Positions 1 to 5,348 of a stretch of 7,643 bases of DNA are shown here, piece by piece. The stretch comes from Actinomycetota bacterium (GTDB lineage Bacteria > Actinomycetota > Acidimicrobiia > Acidimicrobiales > SZUA-35). The first letter of the stretch is position 1, and the number at the start of each line of letters is the position of its first letter. The position numbers and the translations under genes are program-made. The DNA lies in contig JAQCHM010000154.1 in assembly GCA_027730885.1 (NCBI GenBank), positions 1-7,643 of the forward strand, written 5' to 3'. The notes under the pieces were generated by a model. The model did not search any database and was not told the origin of the DNA. It saw only the letters and a list, made by a program, of their open reading frames with translations.

Positions 1-148
1 ATTGGCGGGCGTCCGCGTGAATCACTGGGTCAGCGGGGCTGCCGTGATGATCGGTGTGGCGTGGTACCTGTACTCGGGCCGAGCCGCCGCCTCAGGCGGC
101 GTCCCCGTCGATGGGGACTTCGATGCGCCTGATGTCGAGACCGAGTGA
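1..148 (+). CDS. C-terminal end of a membrane protein (partial)
   Basis: The reading frame starting at base 2 is open from the left edge and ends with TGA at 146-148, giving 48 visible residues. It shows one hydrophobic stretch, WVSGAAVMIGVAWYLYSG (residues 9-26), typical of a last transmembrane helix, then a short basic turn and an acidic tail (VDGDFDAPDVETE). That order is what a multi-pass membrane protein with a cytoplasmic C-terminus would show. The start and most of the protein lie outside the window. It is convergent with murA and its last 18 codons plus stop overlap the murA 3' end. I do not recognise the family; small transporters and CcdA-like proteins end in a similar way, but this is only a resemblance. 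It could be a chance open frame, but the membrane-like composition argues against that. Confidence 0.55.
   Translation, partial: LAGVRVNHWVSGAAVMIGVAWYLYSGRAAASGGVPVDGDFDAPDVETE
85..101. terminator. GC hairpin at the convergent gene ends
   Basis: There is a perfect 7-bp inverted repeat, CGCCGCC (85-91) and GGCGGCG (95-101), with a 3-nt loop. The loop is exactly the murA stop codon (TCA on the plus strand). A weaker inverted repeat, CTCGG-G-CCGAG, lies just to its left at about 73-83. No T-tract follows on either strand, so it is not a textbook intrinsic terminator. It sits where two convergent transcripts meet and may act as a two-way terminator or stall site. That role is inferred from position and stem strength only. 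Confidence 0.35.
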
Positions 149-1456
149 CGCGAAGTTCTCGATGGGCTGGTTGTACCCACGATCGAGGTGATGCGTGCCG
201 GTGATCGTGGTGGCTCCGTCGGCTGCGGCGGCCGCCAACACGTAGGCGAACCCACCGCGGATGTCAGGCACGACGACGTTCGTGCCGTGCAGCGGTTGTC
301 CTCCGCGGACGATGGCCGAGCATGGTGTCGCGCTGCCGACGAACCGGCTCTGAATGCTGCCGAGCGGATTGTTGTAGAGCTCGATCTGAGCGCCCATTTG
401 CTTCAGGGCGGGTACGTAGGTGAAACGGTTCTCGTAGACGGTTTCGTACATGACTGACAAGCCGTCGCATTGGGTCAACAAGGCGACCATGGGTGACTGC
501 CAGTCGGTCATGAACCCCGGGTGGGTGTCGGTCTCGACTGCTGCGGGCGTCAGGGTCTCGGCCCAGGCACTGACCGACGAGTCGGTGATCTCGAATCGAG
601 CGCCCATTCCACTGAGCGTCGAGATGGCGGTCACCAGTCGTTCCTGGCTGCAGCCGTGGACCCGGACTTCTCCGCCGGTGATGAGACCAGCGACCAGGAA
701 TGAGAACGCCTCGATGCGGTCGCCTTTGAGGTGATGGGCGGCCCCGCTCAACTCGGACACGCCCTCGATCATGATCCGACGATCGGGCCGCAGTTCGATC
801 CGGGCCCCCATGCGCTGCAGGAACAACGCAAGTTCGATGACTTCGGGCTCGGTGGCCGCGTTGTCGAGGACGGTTCGTCCCTCGGCCAGGCACGCAGTGA
901 GCAGCACGGTCTCCGTCGCGCCGACCGAAGGGTATGGCAGTTCGATGTGGGCACCACGGAGCCGGGTGGCCTTGGCCTCCATGCCCTCCTCGGTGAGGGT
1001 GATCTCTGCTCCCATGCGGGTGAGCGCCTCGACGTGGAAGTCGATGGGACGTGAGCCGATGTCGTCGCCGCCGACCAAGGGTACGAACGCCTCGCCCACT
1101 CGGTGGAGCAGCGGGCCGACCATGAGGATCGGGATGCGATTCATGCCGCTGAAGCGGACGGGTACCCGGCTGTTGCTGAGCGACGAGCTGTCGACCGTTG
1201 CGACGCCATTGCGAAGTTCGACCTCGCAACCGAGCGCTCGGAGCATGTTGGCGGTGATGTCCACGTCGCCAATGTCGGGACAGTTGCTGATGGTCGACGG
1301 CGTCAGCCCGAGCAGTGCGGCAACCAAGTGTTTGGTGACCGCGTTCTTCGAGCCGCGAACCGCGACATCGCCGCGAAGGGGACCTACAGGATTCACCACC
1401 CACGCCGGCGTCATGGTCGGCGCCGCGGCTTGCTCTTTTGTCGAGTGACCACTCAC
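92..1456 (-). CDS. murA: UDP-N-acetylglucosamine 1-carboxyvinyltransferase (MurA family, Asp-type loop)
   Basis: Transfers enolpyruvate from PEP to UDP-GlcNAc, the first committed cytoplasmic step of peptidoglycan synthesis. From GTG at 1456 it has 454 residues. The core aligns with E. coli MurA by eye: GSKNA with Lys37/Asn38 (K22/N23), Arg107 (R91), GGDDIGSRPID with Arg136 (R120), PSVGATE, DRIEAFSFLVAG, TDWQ with Asp318 (D305), DIRGG with Arg400 (R371), and LDRGY with Arg426 (R397). The PEP-loop Cys115 is replaced by Asp131. Residues about 364-393 carry an insertion of about 15 residues relative to E. coli, so this may be a MurA paralogue. Start choice: ATG at 1414 gives 440 residues and matches the E. 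coli N-terminus, but has no ribosome site or -10 nearby. The GTG has TAGGAT 8 nt upstream, serving either as a -10 or as a weak AGGA ribosome site. Longer starts would run into the upstream kinase gene. It lies 70 bp after that gene. Confidence 0.93.
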   Translation of the reverse strand: MSGHSTKEQAAAPTMTPAWVVNPVGPLRGDVAVRGSKNAVTKHLVAALLGLTPSTISNCPDIGDVDITANMLRALGCEVELRNGVATVDSSSLSNSRVPVRFSGMNRIPILMVGPLLHRVGEAFVPLVGGDDIGSRPIDFHVEALTRMGAEITLTEEGMEAKATRLRGAHIELPYPSVGATETVLLTACLAEGRTVLDNAATEPEVIELALFLQRMGARIELRPDRRIMIEGVSELSGAAHHLKGDRIEAFSFLVAGLITGGEVRVHGCSQERLVTAISTLSGMGARFEITDSSVSAWAETLTPAAVETDTHPGFMTDWQSPMVALLTQCDGLSVMYETVYENRFTYVPALKQMGAQIELYNNPLGSIQSRFVGSATPCSAIVRGGQPLHGTNVVVPDIRGGFAYVLAAAAADGATTITGTHHLDRGYNQPIENFASLGLDIRRIEVPIDGDAA

Positions 1457-1464
1457 GGGCGCCG

Positions 1465-1470
1465 ATCCTA
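1465..1470 (-). promoter_or_regulatory. candidate -10 element for murA (TAGGAT)
   Basis: On the minus strand TAGGAT matches the actinobacterial -10 pattern TAnnnT. It ends 8 nt before the GTG at 1456, so transcription would begin at or next to the start codon. No good -35 is seen. The AGGA inside it could instead be a weak ribosome binding site about 10 nt from the GTG. The two readings cannot be separated from sequence alone. Confidence 0.35.
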
Positions 1471-1526
1471 CTGTGCGGTAATGCGCGCTCGCTGCCAGGC
1501 GGCGCCAAACGAGCTCAACGCCTGCT

Positions 1527-2528
1527 TCAGACCGGTACCCCGATCTCGTCGAGCATCCGACGGAGATAGCCGCCATCGGTCAGCAGATCGTGCAGACGGA
1601 CCAACGGATGCAAGGGGCCGAGGGTCGAATCGATTCGCCGCGCCGGGTTGTTCAGGAGGTCCTTCACGTCGAAGGCCATTGCGTAGAGGCGCACGCGGTC
1701 GTAAAGGCGCGGGTGCCGGAACATGGCCGGCTGGAACTCGGCCAACCATTCCGGGACCTGCTCGTAGTCGACGGCCCGGGTCATGGCCTCGAGGTCAGCG
1801 GCGACGTGGGCGTGGGGGTAGGCCGCGATGCGCAGGAGGACGTCGAGTTCGAGATCGACCGGCGCGCCGCGGCACCACTCGAAGTCCAACACACCCGAGA
1901 GCTGCACGCCGTCCCACAGGACGTTCTCGAACGTGAGGTCGCCGTGGATGAGCTGACGTTGGTCGTAGTCGGCGACGGCGTCACCGATCGCGTTGGCCAA
2001 GTCCTCGGCCGCGTCGATGATGTAGGGATCGACGCCCTTGTGTCGCAGCTCGTCGAGGGCCACGAGCATGGGCACGAGAGGCGTCACGCAGCGAGGGTCG
2101 ATCAGGTAGGGCTGGTTGTCCACCCTCGGCACCTGCACAGGTGTCGGTGTCCGGTGGAGCTTGGTGATCGCAAGACAAAGTTGGCTGATCGCCGACCGGG
2201 GCTGGGCCGGCGACATCATCGGCCACGCGCGGGCGAGAGGAGCGCCGTGGACTCGCTTGACGATGAGGTAGTCCGCGCCGAGTTCGCCTCCATAGGCGAC
2301 AACAGTCGGGGCCCAGGACTCGTGAGGAAGGAACTGGCAGAGGTGAGCTTCGCGGCGCAGGCGCTGGTTCGGTTGTCGGTTGACCCGAACCACATACTCG
2401 GAGCCGACGAAGACCTCGTTCCGGGTGCTGCTGGCGCGGACCAACGACGAGTCATCGGGCAAGCCGGCGTTGCGGAGCGCTTGCCGTGCCCTGGCCAGGG
2501 CGAATGCGTCTGAGGTCGTCGGTTGCAT
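1527..2528 (-). CDS. phosphotransferase of the aminoglycoside/choline kinase fold (APH family)
   Basis: A 333-residue cytoplasmic kinase-like protein. Visible kinase features in order: EYVVRVN with Arg48 at the nucleotide-binding strand position (Arg is common there in this family), Glu60 in RREAHLCQFL as the helix-C acid, a hinge-like YLIVKRVHG (88-95), the catalytic loop HGDLTFEN (His195, Asp197, Asn202), and the metal-binding DFEW (Asp215). The catalytic set is therefore intact. The family phosphorylates small molecules such as aminoglycosides, homoserine, choline or sugars, and the substrate cannot be told from sequence. The ATG at 2528 has no close Shine-Dalgarno; a strong AAGGAGG lies 37 nt upstream. 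It is 71 bp downstream of the beta-lactamase-family gene and 70 bp upstream of murA on the same strand, which suggests one transcription unit. An actual resistance role is unproven. Confidence 0.88.
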   Translation of the reverse strand: MQPTTSDAFALARARQALRNAGLPDDSSLVRASSTRNEVFVGSEYVVRVNRQPNQRLRREAHLCQFLPHESWAPTVVAYGGELGADYLIVKRVHGAPLARAWPMMSPAQPRSAISQLCLAITKLHRTPTPVQVPRVDNQPYLIDPRCVTPLVPMLVALDELRHKGVDPYIIDAAEDLANAIGDAVADYDQRQLIHGDLTFENVLWDGVQLSGVLDFEWCRGAPVDLELDVLLRIAAYPHAHVAADLEAMTRAVDYEQVPEWLAEFQPAMFRHPRLYDRVRLYAMAFDVKDLLNNPARRIDSTLGPLHPLVRLHDLLTDGGYLRRMLDEIGVPV

Positions 2529-2542
2529 GGAACTGATGGACA

Positions 2543-2561
2543 GAGCAGGTGGAGCCTGCTC
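2543..2561 (-). promoter_or_regulatory. leader hairpin between an orphan Shine-Dalgarno and the kinase start
   Basis: On the minus strand GAGCAGG and CCTGCTC form a perfect 7-bp stem around the 5-nt loop CTCCA (loop at 2550-2554). A full Shine-Dalgarno-like AAGGAGG lies just upstream at 2572-2566. No ATG, GTG or TTG follows that motif within normal distance. The kinase ATG is 37 nt away, or about 18 nt if the hairpin is folded out. The loop CTCC could also pair with GGAG of the motif. It may tune translation of the kinase, or the true start may be misjudged. No T-tract follows, so a terminator is unlikely. Confidence 0.3.
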
Positions 2562-2599
2562 GGGTCCTCCTTAGAACGTCGGCGGGCGAGGGACGATTT

Positions 2600-3478
2600 T
2601 CATGGGCCGTTCGACTCATGCGCCCCGAGCACCCAGTGGCTCACGGCCGGCCATGCGTCTGCGGCCCACGGTCCGAACGGTTGATCGGTGAGCGCGACCA
2701 AGCCGATTCCAGCGACCGGGTCGACCCAGAACATGGTTCCGCTTCGGCCGAAATGGCCGAACGTCCCCGGACTGTTCTCGGCCGCCGTCCAGTGAGGATC
2801 CTTGCCGCCGCGGAGCTCGAAACCAAGACCCCACGGGTTGGGTACCTGACGACCGAATCCTGGCAGGACACCGGCCAACTCGCCGAATTGCGCCGAGGTC
2901 GCGGTGGCCAGGGTGGACGGATGGATGAGCGTGGGTTCGAGCAGCTCGTTCGCGACCAGCAGGAGGTCCGGGACGGTTGATGTCGCTTCGGCCGCGGGCG
3001 AACCGTGGAGGATCGTGTCGGTCAGACCGAGCGGCTCGACCACCGATTCCCGGAAGTACTGACGGTGGTCGATGCCGGTTCGTTCTGTCAGCAGCCGTCC
3101 GAGGACGACGAAGCCTGCGTTGGAGTAGAGCCGCCGTACACCGGGGCGGGCCACGGTCCTCAGCCCACCGTCATCGGCCAAGTCGGGCCCGAGCCCCGAC
3201 GCATGCGACAGGAGGTGTCGAACTGTCGATCCGGGCGGTCCGGCCGGCTCGTCCAACGACACGCTGCCTTCTTCGATCGCCACGAGGACAGCGAGGGAAA
3301 ACAGCGCTTTGGTGACCGAGGCCAGAGGGAACGGCCGATCGACCTCGGTTCCGGAGTTGGTGGCCAACCAGCGATTTCGCGATCGGTCGGACACGCCGAC
3401 GACGACGTGCTCGGCGGGCCATGTGGCGATGTGCTCTGCGAGGGAGGCGGCGATCTCGCTCACGATACTCCTGACCAT
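2600..3478 (-). CDS. serine hydrolase, beta-lactamase/esterase family (class C-like fold)
   Basis: A 292-residue protein with the three motifs of the serine beta-lactamase/transpeptidase fold: SVTK (Ser54-Lys57, the SxxK nucleophile), YSN (Tyr118-Asn120), and HFG (242-244, in place of KTG). HxG in the third position is common in esterase/peptidase-type members (EstB, AmpH-like). HLLSHASGL (88-96) is also typical of the family. No signal peptide or membrane helix is visible, and it is shorter than secreted AmpC enzymes (about 360 residues). A cytoplasmic esterase or amidase is therefore likelier than a periplasmic beta-lactamase. The ATG at 3478 has no ribosome site. A GTG at 3463 (codon 6) has AGGAG 4 nt upstream and is a good alternative, giving 287 residues. 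It is divergent from the cyclase gene and upstream of the kinase on the same strand. Confidence 0.88.
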   Translation of the reverse strand: MVRSIVSEIAASLAEHIATWPAEHVVVGVSDRSRNRWLATNSGTEVDRPFPLASVTKALFSLAVLVAIEEGSVSLDEPAGPPGSTVRHLLSHASGLGPDLADDGGLRTVARPGVRRLYSNAGFVVLGRLLTERTGIDHRQYFRESVVEPLGLTDTILHGSPAAEATSTVPDLLLVANELLEPTLIHPSTLATATSAQFGELAGVLPGFGRQVPNPWGLGFELRGGKDPHWTAAENSPGTFGHFGRSGTMFWVDPVAGIGLVALTDQPFGPWAADAWPAVSHWVLGAHESNGP

Positions 3479-3484
3479 TAGGGT
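3479..3484 (+). promoter_or_regulatory. candidate -10 element for the cyclase gene (TAGGGT)
   Basis: TAGGGT fits TAnnnT and ends 8 nt before the ATG at 3493. No Shine-Dalgarno lies between them (GCCCGCCC), so a leaderless mRNA is plausible. The element fills almost half of the 14-bp gap between two divergent genes. No convincing -35 is seen. Confidence 0.4.
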
Positions 3485-3492
3485 GCCCGCCC

Positions 3493-4044
3493 ATGGCCGT
3501 GGACCTGTATTTCGATCGTCCCTCGCGGAGCCACCGAGTTCGTCGATCCTTCGGCTTCGTCGACCTCTCCGGGTTCACGGCGTTCAGCGCAACCAACGGC
3601 GACGATCGGGCGGTCGAACAGCTCTCGCTGTTTCGTGCGGTCCTCCGTTCGGTCGGCTCTGCCACCGGGGTCCGCGTTGCGAAGTGGTTGGGTGATGGAG
3701 CGATGTTGGTCGCACTCGAACCGGCGACGCTCGTGAGCGCCATCCTGAGGGTCAAGCGGATGCTCGCGGCCGAAGGCTCGGAGCTGCCGATTCACGCGGG
3801 CGTGGCGGCGGGCGACGTCATCCTCTTCGAAGGCGACGATCACATCGGCAACGTGGTCAACCTGGCCGCTCGGCTGGCGGCTCGGGCGGCACCCGGCCAG
3901 ATCCTGGCACCGGCCGACACGTTCCACGGGCTGTCTCGCTCCGATGCGTTGCTCGGTCCGATTCAGATTCCCGGCTTCGAACATCCCATCGAGGTTGCGG
4001 ATTTGGCCTTGGCTCCTGCGCTGGTCGAGTCCTACAACTTGTAG
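3493..4044 (+). CDS. stand-alone class III adenylate cyclase domain protein
   Basis: A 183-residue protein that is almost entirely one class III nucleotide cyclase domain (about residues 18-178). All the key positions are present: FVDLSGFT with Asp24 (first metal Asp), KWLGDGAM with Lys64 (purine-selecting) and Asp68 (second metal Asp), and DHIGNVVNLAARL with Asp116 (purine-selecting), Asn123 and Arg127 (transition state). The Lys/Asp pair is the adenylate-cyclase signature, so cAMP is the expected product, made by a homodimer. There is no transmembrane, HAMP, PAS or other sensor segment, so it is probably a soluble enzyme regulated by a partner or by expression. The start is the only ATG ahead of the domain; no ribosome site is seen, but TAGGGT lies 8 nt upstream. 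It is divergent from the hydrolase and 143 bp upstream of the helicase. The domain is also found in non-catalytic proteins, but the intact residues favour activity. Confidence 0.88.
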   Translation: MAVDLYFDRPSRSHRVRRSFGFVDLSGFTAFSATNGDDRAVEQLSLFRAVLRSVGSATGVRVAKWLGDGAMLVALEPATLVSAILRVKRMLAAEGSELPIHAGVAAGDVILFEGDDHIGNVVNLAARLAARAAPGQILAPADTFHGLSRSDALLGPIQIPGFEHPIEVADLALAPALVESYNL

Positions 4045-4063
4045 CGTCGTGCCGCCGATCTAC

Positions 4064-4108
4064 ACCGGCTCGAGTAGCGACGGGAGCCATCGGGGCCCGA
4101 GAGCCGGT
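4064..4108 (+). terminator. nested inverted repeat after the cyclase gene
   Basis: The outer arms ACCGGCTC (4064-4071) and GAGCCGGT (4101-4108) are perfect 8-bp complements. Inside, CGGG (4081-4084) and CCCG (4096-4099) can also pair. The structure starts 20 nt after the cyclase stop codon, the usual place for a terminator. No U-tract follows. It could instead belong to the helicase 5' leader or be an operator, since its right arm touches TAGAAT at 4108. The rest of the 143-bp gap (4045-4187) holds only the elements listed separately. Confidence 0.4.
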
Positions 4109-4113
4109 AGAAT
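4108..4113 (+). promoter_or_regulatory. candidate -10 element for the helicase (TAGAAT)
   Basis: TAGAAT matches TATAAT at five of six bases and fits TAnnnT. Transcription from it would start near 4120 and give a 5' leader of about 68 nt before the helicase ATG. No clear -35 stands 16-18 nt upstream. It abuts the right arm of the inverted repeat at 4064-4108, which could make it a regulated promoter. Cold-shock-type DEAD-box genes often have leaders, so the layout is reasonable. Confidence 0.3.
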
Positions 4114-4171
4114 CAAGCCATCACGCGTAACCCGATGAATGCACCGAAGCACCCTGCTTGGGAACGCCCCT

Positions 4172-4195
4172 ATGCCTAGGAAACATCATGCCTAG
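4172..4195 (+). promoter_or_regulatory. duplicated start region with a 7-codon upstream ORF
   Basis: ATGCCTAG occurs at 4172 and again at 4188, exactly 16 bp apart; the second copy begins the helicase. Read from the first ATG, the frame is MPRKHHA followed by TAG at 4193-4195. This micro-ORF overlaps the helicase start codon and terminates inside it in another frame. The helicase ribosome site (AGGAAA, 4178-4183) lies inside the micro-ORF. The first ATG has only a weak GGGA upstream. This is either a scar of a small tandem duplication or a translational coupling/attenuation device. Confidence 0.4.
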
Positions 4196-5348
4196 AACGT
4201 TCGCCGAACTCGGCGTCGCCGCCCCGATGGTGGCCTCCCTTTCGGCCCGCGGCTACGAGACCGCATTTCCCGTCCAGGAGCTGACGATCTCCGATGCCCT
4301 TCTGGGTCGCGATGTGTGTGGAAAGGCCAAGACCGGTTCAGGCAAGACGCTTGCCTTCGGGATCCCGGCGGTGCAGCGTATTTCGGAGCTGCCGAAGGGC
4401 AACGTGCATGCCCTCATCCTGGTGCCCACTCGCGAACTCGCCACCCAGGTGCTCGAGGAGCTGGCACCTCTCGGGGAAAGCGTCGGCGTGCGCCTTGCTG
4501 CCATCTATGGCGGCGCCGACATGGATCGCCAGATCAAGCAGGTCAAGGACGGCGTCGAGCTCATCGTCGCCACGCCGGGTCGCATGATCGATCTGCTGGA
4601 TCGAGGCGAGGTGTCGGTGTCCCAGGTCAGCCATGTCATCGTCGACGAGGCCGACCGCATGGCCGACATGGGGTTCCTCCCTCAGGTCGAATGGATCCTG
4701 CGTCGGATCGACGGAGATCACCAAACGCTGTTGTTCTCAGCGACGCTCGACGGCGCCATCGACGGGTTGGTTCGCCGCTATCAACGTGACCCCGTTCGCC
4801 ACGAGGTGGTCGAGGAAGAGGTGACGGTCGAGCAGATGGCGCATCGCTTCATCGCGGTGCACCAGATGGACATGGCGAAGGTCGTTGCTTCCATCGCGAA
4901 ACACGCCAACCGAACGATCGTGTTCTGCAACACCAAGCGCAACTGCGACCGTCTTGCGCAGAGCTTGCTTGACCTCGGCGTCGACGCCGAACCGATCCAC
5001 GGCGACCTCCGCCAGCGCCAGCGGGAGAAGGCTCTGGCCGCCTTCAGCGGGGGCGATGTCGAAGCGCTGATCGCCACCGACGTCGCGGCGCGAGGCATCC
5101 ACGTCGACGACGTGGACGTGGTCGTTCACTACGACGTCCCTGATGACCACAAGACCTACCTCCACCGCTCAGGACGTACGGCCCGGGCAGGCGGCACCGG
5201 CGTGGCTGTGTCCCTGGTGTTGTGGAATCAGGAACTGGACGTGAAGCGGTTGCAGAAGCGGCTGGGTCTCGACGAGCCCATCGTCGAGATGTTCTCCAAC
5301 GATCCTCGACTACATGATCTCTTCGCATGGAACCCATCCGCTGACTGA
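4188..5348 (+). CDS. DEAD-box ATP-dependent RNA helicase (core-only)
   Basis: A 386-residue helicase that unwinds or remodels RNA duplexes using ATP, probably in rRNA maturation or mRNA turnover. Every family motif is readable in order: Q motif (GYETAFPVQ, Gln30), I AKTGSGKT (47-54), Ia PTRELA (80-85), Ib TPGR (129-132), II DEAD (153-156), III SAT (184-186), IV IVFCNTK (244-250), V ATDVAARGI (296-304), VI HRSGRTARAG (326-335). After motif VI only about 50 residues remain, with no basic or RNA-binding C-terminal tail such as DeaD/CsdA carries. It is therefore a minimal RhlE/RhlB-like form, and I give no symbol. The ATG at 4188 is chosen because AGGAAA lies 4-5 nt upstream and MPRTFAELG begins where the family does. 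The frame is open to a TTG at 4158, but that adds residues unlike the family. Its last 35 bp overlap the methyltransferase start. Confidence 0.96.
   Translation: MPRTFAELGVAAPMVASLSARGYETAFPVQELTISDALLGRDVCGKAKTGSGKTLAFGIPAVQRISELPKGNVHALILVPTRELATQVLEELAPLGESVGVRLAAIYGGADMDRQIKQVKDGVELIVATPGRMIDLLDRGEVSVSQVSHVIVDEADRMADMGFLPQVEWILRRIDGDHQTLLFSATLDGAIDGLVRRYQRDPVRHEVVEEEVTVEQMAHRFIAVHQMDMAKVVASIAKHANRTIVFCNTKRNCDRLAQSLLDLGVDAEPIHGDLRQRQREKALAAFSGGDVEALIATDVAARGIHVDDVDVVVHYDVPDDHKTYLHRSGRTARAGGTGVAVSLVLWNQELDVKRLQKRLGLDEPIVEMFSNDPRLHDLFAWNPSAD

Noticed and set aside
264..1508. A 414-codon open frame on the minus strand inside murA
   Set aside because: It is a shifted frame of murA, rich in Arg, His and Pro with no family motif. 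Such long shadows are expected in GC-rich genes.
1457..1576. A longer murA start at ATG 1576
   Set aside because: It would overlap the 3' end of the kinase gene by 50 bp and add about 40 residues with no counterpart in MurA proteins.
1590..2513. A 307-codon plus-strand frame opposite the kinase
   Set aside because: Antisense shadow rich in Val, Gly and Arg. The opposite strand encodes intact kinase motifs.
4158..4187. TTG at 4158 as the helicase start
   Set aside because: It has no ribosome site and adds ten non-family residues, whereas ATG 4188 has AGGAAA upstream and the expected N-terminus.
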